This document shows, one piece after another, positions 21,659-32,922 of a stretch of 64,000 bases of DNA (position 1 is its first letter; every line of letters begins with the position of its first letter). A model generated the notes under the pieces. That model was not told the DNA's origin. It saw only the letters and a program-made list of their open reading frames with translations, and did not search any database. A program made the translations under genes and the position numbers. The stretch is from Lactuca virosa (Eukaryota; Streptophyta; Magnoliopsida; Asterales; Asteraceae), in the NCBI GenBank assembly GCA_928212115.1, contig CAKMRJ010005523.1, positions 143,760,064 to 143,824,063 on the forward strand, in the 5' to 3' direction.

Positions 21659-22268
21659 CGGGCCACGGAGTTGTATCCATTTGTTTGCTTTTGTAAATGT
21701 TTAGTTTTTCGGATTCTAGCTCATGTAATTAGTTTCTAGTTTGATGTTCTTCTAATTAGATATCATTTTTGTTGGCAACTACGATGATGCCTTTTCTCAT
21801 CACGTGCTCGATTCTTCACTTTATATGGTCTTGTTTTGGTGGAAGCACTTATTCTTCTAGATGATGATGGTTTGCCAACCTTTGTACATAGCTCGTTCCT
21901 TGCCATTTTCGGCCCGAGTTATCTTTTTGCTAGGTTTTATTTCTTGGCGTGGGGTTGAAGTTGTGAGGAGTGAGGAACATTCTAACCGAGGGGCACTTTC
22001 TTATGGCTAGTGGGCTAGATCGGACCACGAAACTGTAACATACACGTTTTGAAATCGTGTTATGTAATTTGAAAAGTTAATAATATTATGAAATATTATG
22101 TGAAATTTAGTGTTGAGTTCTAACAGATAGTTTTTACTAGAAATGAAGTAAAACTATGTTTAGAATCACTCATAAAATATTAGAAGTCTTATGAGATTCC
22201 AATTAAAAGCCAAATACTGAAATTTAGCGAAAATATAAAATATGAAATAAGTAAAATTTTATTATTGA

Positions 22269-22860
22269 AAGTTGTAGATAATCTCGTTAGAAACATGTAG
22301 GCAAAAACCTCGTCGAAATCCGAGTTATAACGAAGAAGTTATGACCAATCGAAGATCCGCGACAAAACCGGCACGGTGCCGAATGACGTAAAAAGTGAGT
22401 TTTTGATAAACTACTTTTTAGCCTTAGTGATCTAAATGAAATTCGTAGTATTCGTTAAACCAAGAATTTTGATAAAAAGAACGCCAAAATCTGACTTCGT
22501 ATGAGGAAGTTATGATTTTTACAAGTTTCAGCTTAGCAGTAGACAGCTAAAAACTCGAATTTTAGATCGAGTGATTTTTAGGCGACACAACCTAAACGAG
22601 AATCAAAGGTCTCGTCATTAGCAGTACAACGGTAAAAAGTCTGACGAAAACGGACGTCGGATGAAGAAGTTATGAATTTTTAACGGATTTACCAGTCCCG
22701 GTCTGTTAAAAATAATAATATAAAAATAAAGTCAAAATTTTCCAACGAAGTCTAAACGAAAGTTGTAGAGCATAATTTTCCCTACGCGTGCATATAAAAA
22801 ACGTCAAAAACGGAGCCCGTATGAGAAAGTTATGGATTTTACAAGATTGGCACATTTTTC
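22269..22860 (+). repeat. Four ~160-bp degenerate tandem units in the LTR
   Basis: Units start near 22269, 22438, 22601 and 22757. Each begins TAAACGAAAGTTGTAGA-like, passes a CTCGT word and ends GTATGAGGAAGTTATGATTTT-like. The spacing is about 169, 163 and 156 bp. The same units recur at 28544-29130 and, worn, at 8929-9278 and 32923-33000. Confidence 0.75.
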
Positions 22861-22927
22861 GAGAAATTTCGCATGAATAGTGCTGCCACGTCATCCTTCG
22901 CATGCAGCTTCCACGTGGCGTCTTCTG

Positions 22928-23000
22928 ATTGGACCGCAGCCTCGCGTGGCACTCGCTGATTGGTCCGAAGTCGTCACCCTCTTTCCCCATTGGACCGAAG
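22928..23000 (+). promoter_or_regulatory. Three ATTGG (inverted CCAAT) boxes upstream of the LTR TATA box
   Basis: GATTGGACCGCAG, GATTGGTCCGAAG and CATTGGACCGAAG occur at exact 30-bp spacing, about 170-240 bases before the TATA box. They are repeated in the 3' LTR at 29204-29276. This is a likely proximal promoter array; factor binding is inferred. Confidence 0.55.
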
Positions 23001-23170
23001 ATCGGTCCACTAAGAAGCCTCCAGCTATCTGAACCGAAGCCCCGCCTCGCCACCTGTCCGAACCGAGGTCTCGCTGTCCGGCACGTGCCTGCTTGCGAGC
23101 CGAGCCACCTGGGCCTCGCATCTGCTGCCGCGTGCAGCCTTCTCAACCCTCGGATCCGAGCCTCTCACCC

Positions 23171-23178
23171 TATAAATA
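23171..23178 (+). promoter_or_regulatory. TATA box, Tekay 5' LTR
   Basis: CTATAAATAGG is a canonical plant TATA box and is present at 29447-29454 in the 3' LTR. Confidence 0.75.
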
Positions 23179-23462
23179 GGAGCCATGCGAGCCTTCCCGG
23201 GTATTTTGAGAATTTTGACACTTTTTCACCCTTAATCAATATTTTTAGTATTTTGACCTCCCCCGAAGCCCCGGGATTAATTCCAATGCCCGAAACACGC
23301 CCCGAAGTTCCCGAGAATCCCGAAAAAATTATATTTTCGGTTTTGAATCTCTACCTTCGCAGAGCCCGGTTTTCAATAAATCTCCCGGTTTTCAACAAAT
23401 AAAGTCATATTTAGAGCCGAAATGCTGCACAAATTATTATTTTGACCCCCGGTTATTTCAAG

Positions 23463-23992
23463 GTGAGTTTAATATATAGGAACAATTGTATGTTATGTGT
23501 TATATGTGCTATGTGCTTTTCCATGTTATCATCTCGTGTTATTATTTCTGCTATTTTTATAGCAAGGCTGTACCTCTGACCACGAAGTGTATGACATAGG
23601 CATCACTTGGGTATTGGTATGAACCGTTGACCATGAAGTGTATAACATAGGCATCACTTTGGCTTCGGCAGTATGCTAAGATAAGGCTGAAAGCCTAAAT
23701 ATTCTAGCAAAAATGATATTCCTGAGTATCTTCTGTGCCATTTGGGCCAAAGCTTTATTGATATATATCAAGTATGGAAATAGTTATGTCTCATTGATTG
23801 TATATCTTTGAATCAAATCAATGATTGATATGGAAAGTTTTTCACATGATTCACATATGCCTTTGTTGTTCCTTGTTCCTCTTTGCTTCTGCCATATTGA
23901 AGTATATATATATGGCATAACGTTACATTGTATCTATTATTGAACTCACTAAGCGTCACCGCTTACCCTCTCAGTGTTTAACAAATTTACAG
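23463..23992 (+). other. Candidate LTR intron, nested Tekay 5' LTR
   Basis: Donor CAAG|GTGAGTTTAA and acceptor AAATTTACAG|GG give 530 nt, with a CACTAAGC word about 40 nt before the acceptor. The 3' LTR has the same pair (29741-30268, 528 nt). A duplicated GACCA-GAAGTGTATGACATAGG segment lies inside. Confidence 0.45.
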
Positions 23993-24277
23993 GGAATAAG
24001 TAACCAGTATAGTCATATATTGTTGGAAGGTTTAGAATAGTTGTAATATTACCTTGTATTTCGGTTTATGTTTGTATAAAATTACAATATCCTGGGTAGT
24101 TATGTAAAATATTAAAACATAGTCGGTTTGTATCCAATCTTTTGTAATCACTTTATCAATGTAAGATAATGTTTTATAAATATGCATGTCGCATGTTTTG
24201 GAGTAACTATATTTTCAAGTATGAACGTTTGGGTCTTTCAGAAAATATGAAAGTCTAGAAAGGGGTTCTTTCAATCA

Positions 24278-24294
24278 TGGTATCAAAGCAGTGG
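24278..24294 (+). other. Primer binding site, tRNA-Met-like
   Basis: TGGTATCAAAGCAGTGG lies four bases after the LTR. It differs from the usual TGGTATCAGAGC by one base, as does the primer site of the chromovirus at 63217-63234. Confidence 0.8.
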
Positions 24295-26929
24295 TTTAAG
24301 TGAACTAAATTCCATGGATTGGTATTTAGACTTAAATTATTGGAAGTTCAATATATGAACTGAATCATTGTAAATATATGGATACAAACCATAGGAAATA
24401 CTTAAGTGGGGTATTGGGTAGTGATAAACTCTAGTATTCTAAGATATTAAGTTACTTCAAAAATTTTAGAGAATTAGTTTATGTGAACTAGGAATTTTGA
24501 GAATTTCTAGACTTAAACATGAATTGTTAAGTGAAGATGATACAATATGTATCTGGTATACTTTAGGTTGAATACCTAATGGACACAAGCACTAGAATAT
24601 TAAGAGGGGATATGCCTTATATTCTAAGATGTGCTAAATGATAAGTAAATATAGCATGCCTTAAGTTGCTTAGATATATTGCTATTACTTGATAAAGTTT
24701 AAGGTCTTTTACCAACCTTGGTTTAGATGAGAAAAGTATATGTTCAGAATTCTAAGAATTTCCGTAATAGAATTTACATGAAACTTTTCAAAGTGATAGA
24801 GAGACTTATGATAGTTGACATCGATAAGTTTATAAATAAACGATCACGGGATATCGTAAAATAATAAATATAAAATGTTATCGTAAATAGTGTATTAATA
24901 CCAATAGAGTGGTATTATACATTTAAAGTATGTTTGATATATAATAACATCTTTGGAAGAAAGATGTGCGTTTGGAACACGTTTGGGCAAGATAAATGTT
25001 TTGGCATAACCGATGAAGTTGTTCCACCGTTGTCCAGATTGAAGCAGTGATTGTTTATAGAGTCGGAAGAACTGAAGATGGTGATAAATACTTCAACAGT
25101 ATCGAAATTTATGTGGTACAAGATTTAGAATAATTAAACGAAGATCAAAGGAAAGGCTAATGAAGTTTTTAGACTCAATAGGCCAAGACTTTATGATGTA
25201 GTATGTAGTTCGAGTAGTAACTTTATACAGGATGCTCAGACTTAGTATTTCATAATACTGAGTGATGATTGACTTCTATCATATCCTTATGGAAGTTCCA
25301 TTGTGTGTTAAGCCGACTTTAACATACATGATTAGGATGGTGAAATAGGTTATTTGGTTGTCAAAAGGCTGAGTGGCTTACTTGTTAGAGTAAGGTAGAG
25401 TACTTAGTTGAAGAAGATATACACTCATATTATTATATGAGAAGAAATGTTGTAGTTAGGAATGACAGAGAACCAATTTGAAGCTAGTAGAGCTTGCTGA
25501 GATGCAACTATAATGCAAACTTCTTAGGATAGACTCCTATGAAGTAGACTTAAAAGATACAACCATGAGAAGAAGACTTACTCAGATACAGGAATGACGA
25601 TGTCATGAAAGGATAATGAAACAAACAAATATGCATGATGGTTTGCATGAGTTAGAAGATGATGTAAGTAGTTGGAAACTATTTGTCTTTACACTGCTAG
25701 AGTAAATTTTGGGTGTAGTATGTCTTGCAGAGTAGACACTACCCGAGAAAGAATTTATATGAAGAAATGGAAGTAAAAATTTCTATCGACCTATGGAAAA
25801 GTATTAGGATATATTAAATCGAGTATATGCATAAAAAAGAATTTTGGAAGGTGAATTTAAGTAATCCAAGATATATTTGATAGAAACGCGAAAACCCTAG
25901 TTGAGTCTAGGAGAAATTGTTGTATGTATTTGTTTGAACACATTCATGTGTAATAAGTTGTTTTGTGATTTTGAATGGTGACTTGGAGAACTGCGAGACA
26001 ATACTTGGGACGAGTATGAGTAGGTGTGAATAGTAGTAGAGGCCTATACTACTGGAAGCACAGGACTCACACTTGGATCAGGAAAAGTCACAAGGTTACC
26101 AAGAAGCTAATAAATGATTCCATTTTATTCATGTGTGTCGTTACCTTCGTTTCGGTAATGACTAAGAAGATAATTATCATTCAAATCTTAATGTCATAAA
26201 GAGTGGAGTCCGATTAATATAAATCTACAAAGATAAAGTTGATTGGTTTAGAAAGCCATGTATTGAGTAATGACGAAACTTCAGTCAAGAAGGAGATGGT
26301 CGAGATGGTCGATAGAAATATAACGATCTTCATTAAAGAATTGAGCAATCATTAACTAGAGATGTTACATGTTATGAAGGCGATGAAGAATTTAGTTATT
26401 CATGGAAGGATTACAGTATGAAATCCGTGATTTAGTAATCAATCGAAATATTCTGTCATTTGACAAAATTGATATGTATCTCCGAAAGCACGAATTAGAG
26501 ATATGTAGTGTTATTCTTTCTGTTCCGAAGCATCCACGTGTTGATCAAACTCTTTTTGTTTTCTCTATTCCGTCAGTTCGATTTATTCGATCTGATTCTA
26601 ATACAAGAGTTTGGTTCGTTATGTGTCTTGTGCGATATAAAATCAAAGGTCATTAGAATAGGACGATTCGAGTTGTTGTTATAGCAAAAGTAAAGACCTT
26701 ATCTTGGGTTTAGTCTATAAACCAAGAAGGAGCAGGAGTCTGCAATGAGAATTGAGTTTTAACTCAAAGATTAGGATCGAAGGCCCAATAGAGAATGATG
26801 AGCGGGTGCAGGTTTGAGCACCGCTAGTAATTAAGAAGTTTGAAGAGTTTGACAATCGTTTGGCAAACCAAAAGTTAAATATCGTACATTTAGATTACCA
26901 CAGATGAAGTAAGTTAGGACTCGAATGTT
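24295..26929 (+). other. Worn gag region of the nested Tekay element
   Basis: Position implies gag and leader, but every frame is broken. The longest piece is 84 codons at 26402 (MEGLQYEIRDLVINRNILSF), which may be a gag relic by its location before the protease. I cannot recognise a zinc knuckle. Confidence 0.45.
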
Positions 26930-27253
26930 GTGACTAGTAATTTTCTCGTAAACTTTAGATCTGCTCACATCTTATTTGATTGTGATGCCCCAGATTCTTT
27001 CATGCCTTATAAATTCGCACATTCTTTTCAAATTGCTTGTTACGCAATTGTCCAATCATTTCATATAGATAACATAGGAAATATATCATTACTTGCTGAT
27101 AAAGTCATAGGAATTGAAGGTTATAATCTTCTTGCTAACCTAATTCCTATCTCCTTGCCCAACTTTGATATTATTCTCGGCATGGATTGGTTGTCAAAGA
27201 ACCACGCAAAACTCTTGTGCTACGAAGAGATAGTATGCATCCCTATCGAATAA
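26930..27253 (+). pseudogene. Aspartic protease fragment, nested Tekay element
   Basis: The 107 open codons show the retropepsin pattern: HILFDCDAPDSFM in place of the catalytic LFDSGATHSF, then IPISLPNFDIILGMDWLSKNHA, the usual second conserved block. The catalytic Asp is kept but the following Ser-Gly became Cys-Asp, so activity is unlikely. The chain ends at a stop at 27253. Confidence 0.82.
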
Positions 27254-27360
27254 GAGGATTCTATCTATGTCTACGGTGAAAATAATAAATTTCTTTATTA
27301 AAAACTCGTAAATTTATATCGAAGGGATACTCTACTTATCCGGCTTATACAGTTAATACC

Positions 27361-27710
27361 TTGAAAGAGAAGAAGAAAATTGTGAATGATATCATTTGGA
27401 TAATTATCGACCGGCTGATTAAGAGTGCATATATTCTCGCCATACGTGAAACGGTTCTAATGGAGAAATACGCACAAGTTTACTTAGACGAAATTGTGGC
27501 GAGACATGGTGTGCCACTAAAGATTATTTCCGATCGTGATACTCGCTTCACTTCTCACTTTTGGGCGAGTATGAAACGTGAATTGGGATCTCGAGTTGCT
27601 CTCAGCACAGCTTATCATCCCCAGACAGATAGTCAAACGGAGAGAACGATCTAAACAGTAGAAGATATGCTTCGTGCATGTGTCTTAGAGTTCGATAGTA
27701 ACTGTGAACA
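27361..27710 (+). pseudogene. Integrase core fragment, nested Tekay element
   Basis: IIWIIIDRLIKSAYILAI holds the first Asp, IVARHGVPLKIISDRDTRFTS the second, and HPQTDSQTERTI the Glu, in the right order and spacing. A TAA at 27652 interrupts, and RAC-like sequence follows to about 27710. It begins only about 110 bases after the protease, so more than 1.5 kb of reverse transcriptase and RNase H has been deleted. Confidence 0.85.
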
Positions 27711-27799
27711 CCATTATGTTGGCATAATGTAGGACAGAAAATCCTTGGTGTTCCTGAAATGATTCAAGACACCACTGATAAGATTCAAATTATACGAGA

Positions 27800-28250
27800 A
27801 AGAATAAAAGCGGCCCAGGATCGACAAAAGTCCTATGCAGTAAAGAGAAGACGACCCATAGAATTCCAAGTGGGTGATACTGAAGATATCCCCGTGGAAA
27901 GGTATTATGAAATTTGAGAGGAAAAGGAGATTGAGTCCTAGATTTGTTGGACTTTTCAAAATTATCTAGAGAATTGGTCAACAAGCATATTGCTTGGAAT
28001 TGCCTAAAGATTTGGCAGATATACATGATATATTTCATGTAAGATATCTACGTAAATGCTTGAGCGTATATGATGAAACGGTTCCATTATCCGAGGTGAA
28101 ATTAGATAATAAATTAAGTAGAAGAGATCGTAAATGAAAGAACGACTAATCTACGTAATAAAGAAGTCAAGTTGGTGCTTGTCAAATGGAAACACCATCG
28201 AGGCCCAAATTATACTTAGGGAAAATAAGAATGAGATAAGAGCGAAATAT
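27800..28250 (+). pseudogene. Integrase C-terminus and chromodomain remnant
   Basis: Across several frames one can read ERIKAAQDRQKSYA, a worn KISPWKGIMKF, RRLSPRFVG, AYCLELPKDLADIHDIFHV and RYLRKCL, then KLVLVKWKHHRGPN. This is the standard order of the Tekay integrase tail followed by the chromodomain, which targets integration to heterochromatin. Several stops and frameshifts make it dead. Confidence 0.75.
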
Positions 28251-28290
28251 CCTCATTTGTCTAATTGTTGTGATTTCGGGGACGAAATCC

Positions 28291-28308
28291 TCAAAAGGAG
28301 GAGGTATT
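28291..28308 (+). other. Polypurine tract of the nested Tekay element
   Basis: TCAAAAGGAGGAGGTATT directly precedes TGTAACATACACG of the 3' LTR. Confidence 0.85.
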
Positions 28309-30548
28309 TGTAACATACACGTTTTGAAATCGTGTTATGTAATTTGAAAAGTTAATAATATTATGAAATATTATGTGAAATTGAGTGTTGAGTTCTAACA
28401 GATAGTTTTTACTAGAAATGAAGTAAAACTATGTTTAGAATCACTCATAAAATATTGGAAGTCTTATGAGATTCCAATTAAAAGCCAAATAGTGAAATTT
28501 AGCGAAAATATAAAATTTGAAATAAGTAAAATTTTATTTTTTAAAGTTGTAGATAATCTCGTTAGAAACATTTAGGAGAAAACCTCGTCGAAATCCGAGT
28601 TATAACGAAGAAGTTATGACCAATCGAAGATCCGCGACAAAACCGGCACGGTGCCGAATGACGTAAAAAGTGAGTTTTTGATAAACTACTTTTTAGCCTA
28701 AGTGATCTAAATGAAAGTCGTAGTATTCGTTAAACCGAGAATTTTGATAAAAAGAACGCCAAAATCTGACTTCGTATGAGGAAGTTGTGATTTTTACAAG
28801 TTTCAGCTTAGCAGTAGACAGCTAAAAACTCGAATTTTAGATCGAGTGATTTTTAGCCGACACAACCTAAACGAGAATTGAAGGTCTTGTCATTAGCAGT
28901 ACAACGGTAAAAAGTCTGACGAAAACGGACGTCGGATGAAGAAGTTATGAATTTTTAACGGATTTACCAGTCCCGGTCTGTTAAAAATAATAATATAAAA
29001 ATAAAGTCAAAATTTTCCGACGAAGTCTAAACGAAAGTTTTAGAGCATAATTTTCCCTACGCGTGCATATAAAGAACGTCAAAAACAGAGCCCGTATGAG
29101 AAAGTTATGGATTTTACAAGATTGGGCACATTTTTCGAGAAATTTCGCATGAATAGTGCTGCCACGTCATCCTTCGCATGCAGCCTCCACGTGGCGTCTT
29201 CTGATTGGACCGCAGCCTCGCGTGGCACTCGTTGATTGGTCCGAAGTCGTCACCCTCTTTCCCCATTGGACCGAAGATCGGTCCACTAAGAAGCCTCCAG
29301 CTATCTGAACCGAAGCCCCGCCTCGCCACCTGTCCGAACCGAGGTCTCGCTGTCCGACACGTGCCTGCTTGCGAGCCGAGCCACCTGGGCCTCGCATCTG
29401 CTGCCGCATGCAGCCTTCTCAACCCTCGGATCCGAGCCTCTCACCCTATAAATAGGTGTCATGCGAGCCTTCCCGGGTATTTTGAGAATTTTTGACACTT
29501 TTTCACCCTTAATCAATATTTTTAGTATTTTGACCTCCCCCGAAGCCCCGGGATTAATTCCAATGCCCGAAACACGCCCCGAAGTTCCCGAGAATCCCGA
29601 AAAATTTATAATTTTCGGTTTTGAATCTCTACCTTCGCAGAGCCCGGTTTTCAATAAATCTCTCGGTTTTCAACAAATAAAGTCATATTTAAAGCCGAAA
29701 TGTTGCACAAATTATTATTCTGACCCTCGGTTATTTCAAGGTGAGTTTAATATATAGGAACAATTGTATGTTATGTGTTATATGTGTTATGTGCTTTTCC
29801 ATGTTATCATCTCGTGTTATTATTTCTGCTATTTTTATAGCAAGGCTGTACCTCTGACCACGAAGTGTATGACATAGGCATCACTTGGGTATTGGTATGA
29901 ACCGTTGACCATGAAGTGTATGACATAGGCATCACTTTGGCTTCGGCAGTATGCTAAGATAAGGCTGAAAGCCTAAATATTCTAGCAAAAATGATATTCC
30001 TGAGTATCTTTTGTGCCATTTGGACGAAAGCTTTATTGATATATATCAAGTATGGAAATAGTTATGTCTCATTGATTGTATATCTTTGAATCAAATCAAT
30101 GATTGATATGGAAAGTTTTTCACATGATTCACATATGCCTTTGTTGTTCCTTGTTCCTCTTTGCTTCTGCCATATTGAAGTATATATATGGCATAACGTT
30201 ATATTGTATCTATTATTGAACTCACTAAGCGTCACCGCTTACCCTCTCAATGTTTAACAAATTTGCAGGGAATAAGTAACCAGTATAGCCATATACTGTT
30301 GGAAGGTTTAGAATAGTTGTAATATTACCTTGTATTTCGGTTTATGTTTGTATAAAATTACAATATCCTGGGTAGTTATGTAAAATATTAAAACATAGTC
30401 GGTTTGTATCCAATCTTTTGTAATCACTTTATCAATGTAAGATAATGTTTTATAAATATGCATGTAGCATGTTTTGGAGTAACTATATTTTCAAGTATGA
30501 AAGTTTGGGTCTTTCAGAAATATGAAAGTCTAGAAAGGGGTTCTTTCA
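28309..30548 (+). repeat. 3' LTR of the nested Tekay element
   Basis: The LTR is 2,240 bp, the same length as the 5' LTR, with all the same landmarks: ATTGG boxes (29204-29276), TATAAATA (29447-29454), donor (29741), hairpin (30221) and acceptor (30268). GAAAC follows at 30549-30553. Confidence 0.93.
29741..30268 (+). other. Candidate LTR intron, nested Tekay 3' LTR
   Basis: Donor CAAG|GTGAGTTTAA and acceptor AAATTTGCAG|GG are present. The acceptor changed from ACAG in the 5' LTR to GCAG here, so both forms keep a usable AG. Confidence 0.45.
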
Positions 30549-30814
30549 GAAACAATGTCACATAAACCATACTAGTGAAGTATGGATGCTCGTTTTGCAT
30601 CTTGATCAACATGTATCCCTTGCTAGAAAGGTAACAAAGGCTCGTCCCTCAAAGTGATTCTTATCCCTAAAATGGATTATATGTCTTTATTTTAAGGGTG
30701 TGTCATGAATTTCAACCTAAGATGTTCATTCTCTTTTTTTTAGGATAGTTTATCCTAAGTTCATTTTAGTCTTGTCTTACTTGAGGACAAGTAAGGTTTA
30801 AGCTTGGGGTGATT
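30549..30814 (+). other. Athila 3' untranslated end and polypurine tract
   Basis: After the GAAAC duplication the Athila sequence resumes. It ends in TTGAGGACAAGTAAGGTTTA and AAGCTTGGGGTGATT, the typical Athila 3' end, directly before the 3' LTR. The last 15 bases serve as polypurine tract. Confidence 0.85.
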
Positions 30815-32404
30815 TGATAGTTTCATTTTTATTACTTCTTTTCATAGTTTGTTTTTAGTTAAAACCATCTCATTTTAGTTAATCTTCATGCATATTTTCT
30901 CTTTTATTATTTTTCACCTTTACCGGGTGCTTTCCAGTCTTTTGAGCTTATTTGCAGGATTTTTCGAAGACTATTTTATTATTGGAGGCATGGAAGGAAT
31001 GCAGGACTGCTGGAGGCTTCCAATTTGTTTATGTACTTGAAGTGGTGCAAATGGGCTTGGTGTCAACATAATCAAGAAAGCGCGTCAGACTTAAATTTCG
31101 GGCGGGACGACGATAATTCGAGCTATAAAAGACTAAAGGAGCATTGGAGCATCTTGGAAAGGCTTTGGATTTCCACACTTGGGCTATCAAGAATTTGCAC
31201 AAATGGGTTGGAGCATAAATTAGAAGATTGGGCTGGATGGTACTTACAAATGGGCTAAAGGATGATTGCAGCATGACCCACGCGGTCCGCGTGGATCCAC
31301 ACGCGGTCCGCGTGAAGACTGGAGAATTGAATCCGGGTTTTGACTTGTTGACTCTATTTGTGGAAGGTTGGTGGATGGCTTTTGGCACATTTTTGAATCC
31401 GAAAATGAGCCCCTTTTTGCTGGAGATTGGAGGCATTATTCTCATTCAACACTTGGAGAAAACCACTCTTTTGCTCTCAAGAACATTGGAGAAGAAGTTG
31501 AAGAATTAAAGATTGGTGTTATTTTCTTTCCATCTTGCACTTAGAACGATGTTTGGTACCACTAAACTTTCTTGTATTTCCTTTATTTTGGCCATGCTTG
31601 GCTAGATTTTCACTTGGTTGATTAGGGTTTAATCCCATGGATGATTGGTTGTTTTGAAGACTATTATCACCTTGTGTTTGAAGTTTATGGAAAGGTTCTC
31701 TAGTTAAAATTCTTGTTATGTTTGTTTATCTTTGATCATGAGCTTGGATGAGTGAACATATATTTTTGTTGATCAATTTCTTGGTTAAGTAATGGACTTT
31801 GAGGTTGGTAAGCAACAAATGGTTTATATGTTTGTTTTCATTTCATTTAAACCATGGGAATGTTTCCTCCATAATGATAATGTAAGCATTTGATTATCTT
31901 ATGGATTTGGTGACTCTTAGAACTCAAAGCTAATTGATTTTCACAAGATTATATGCTTCATTGATTTTGTGACTTTAATTAAGGGAATGTGTTAGAGCTT
32001 CTCTAATCATTTTAATATCTAAGAAGAGTTGAGATAATTTGTGCTTATGAATTGCTATAGCCAAGTTAAACCAATTCACAAGTGTTACTCCATTTAGTCT
32101 AATGATAAGTCATCCATGTGGAGTATCCCAAAATCAACCAATTTCACTTCATTGAATTTAATCAAATCTTTTACTTGTTTACTTGTCATATTTACATTCT
32201 AGCTAGTTTTAATTTTGTCAAACAATCAAAAAGAATTAAACCCCCCTGTTTTACTTTTACTTTTGTTTTACAAGTACTTGAACGAGTGATTTACATAGAA
32301 ATTTAAATTGAGCCAATCTCCGTGGATACGATCCCTTTACCACTGTACACTATTTTAGTGTGTAATATTTAGGGTATTTATTTTGTTGGCCTCAAAAACC
32401 ACCA
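30815..32404 (+). repeat. 3' LTR of the Athila element
   Basis: The LTR is 1,590 bp and ends CCACCA before CATAT at 32405-32409. It keeps two perfect CACGCGGTCCGCGTG palindromes (31276-31315) around GGATCCA. It has a 9-bp deletion relative to the 5' LTR near 32110. Confidence 0.95.
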
Positions 32405-32409
32405 CATAT

Positions 32410-32917
32410 GTCTACATGTTGGTTTGGGTTGAGGCGGTCCTGCTATGTGTTGTAGGCCAAGACACCCGGGGAAAACCGAATAGGTTGTAGGCCCTACGAG
32501 GCAGTCCAGTCAAGTCGATGGCCCGTAGAGCGATTCGGATAGGTTGTAGGACCCGCAAGGCGGTCCAATCAGGCTGACTGCTCATAGAGCGGTCCAGATA
32601 GGTTGTAGGCCCTGTGAGGCGGTCCATTCCGGCTGGTTGCTCATGTTTGTATGCTTGCTTGTTATGTGGTGTGTTGGAACTTTGGGGGAACTCATTTAAC
32701 TTTGGCTTACAGTTTTAGTTTGTGGTTTCAGGTACTTCCGAGGATCATGGGAAGGCGAAGGCGTGATCGTACACAGCTTCCAGCTTTATGTCTTCGAGTC
32801 TTGGGGAAACTCTGATTTGAAATAATGCTTTTGAAACAATGATTTGTTTGTAAACAATTTTGATGCATGGTTGGTTTTAAAAATTTTAAATTTACTGTGA
32901 TATTTGGGAGTGTTACA
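32410..32917 (+). repeat. Solo LTR C (Tekay type), right part
   Basis: This continues LTR C after the Athila insertion. It holds a minisatellite of GGTTGTAGGCCCTGCGAGG- and GCGGTCCA-type units (32430-32640), a weaker hairpin (CTCATTTAAC, 32691), the TTTCAGGTAC acceptor-like site (AG at 32730-32731) and GGGAAGGCGAAGGCGTGA (32749). It ends GAGTGTTACA, with TGAAA at 32918-32922. Confidence 0.82.
32430..32640 (+). repeat. Minisatellite in LTR C
   Basis: About four imperfect units of 50-60 bp contain GGCGGTCCA and GATAGGTTGTAGGCC. They are homologous to, but diverged from, the minisatellite in the solo LTR at 47785-48010. Confidence 0.75.
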
Positions 32918-32922
32918 TGAAA

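Larger units (their letters stand above)
20654..22033 (+). other. Athila 3' noncoding region with simple repeats
   Basis: No gene. It contains A15 followed by (GA)12 at 21193-21231, (AAT)12 at 21299-21335 and A11G18 at 21630-21658, all purine-rich on the element sense strand. It is cut at 22033 by the Tekay insertion and resumes at 30549. Confidence 0.8.
22034..24273 (+). repeat. 5' LTR of the nested Tekay element
   Basis: It runs from TGTAACATACACG to GGGGTTCTTTCA. It contains four degenerate units of about 160 bp (22269-22860), three ATTGG boxes 30 bp apart (22928-23000), a TATAAATA box (23171-23178), a CAAG|GTGAGT donor-like site (23463), a duplicated segment (23578-23690), a CTCACTAAGCG hairpin (23945) and an ACAG acceptor-like site (23992). 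The 157-codon frame at 22929 arises from GC-rich promoter sequence and is repeated at 29205, so I do not call a gene. Confidence 0.93.
22034..30548 (+). mobile_element. Defective Tekay-type chromovirus nested in the Athila element
   Basis: Two LTRs of 2,240 bp each (22034-24273 and 28309-30548) flank a short 4.0-kb interior with a tRNA-Met-like primer site and a polypurine tract. A perfect GAAAC duplication stands at 22029-22033 and 30549-30553. The LTRs differ at about nine of the first 290 bases. The interior keeps worn gag, protease, integrase and chromodomain pieces but nothing recognisable of reverse transcriptase or RNase H between protease and integrase. It could have moved only with proteins from another element. 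Confidence 0.95.
10630..32404 (+). mobile_element. Athila-type gypsy retrotransposon, interrupted by a Tekay element
   Basis: Two LTRs (10630-12228 and 30815-32404), a tRNA-Asp-type primer site, gag, pol in the order protease, reverse transcriptase, RNase H, integrase, a long 3' region with an env-position gene, and a polypurine tract define it. It spans 21.8 kb, of which 8.5 kb is a nested element, so about 13.3 kb is its own. Over the first 255 or so LTR bases I count about five differences, and the 3' LTR has a 9-bp deletion, so the insertion is fairly young. The gag-pol frame has at least six stops and several frameshifts, so it is inactive now. Confidence 0.95.

Noticed and set aside
22929..23402. 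157-codon open frame in the nested Tekay 5' LTR (and its partner at 29205, plus minus-strand frames there)
   Set aside because: It spans CCAAT boxes, TATA box and leader of the LTR, has no known domain, and its end differs between the two LTRs. Open by GC-rich composition.
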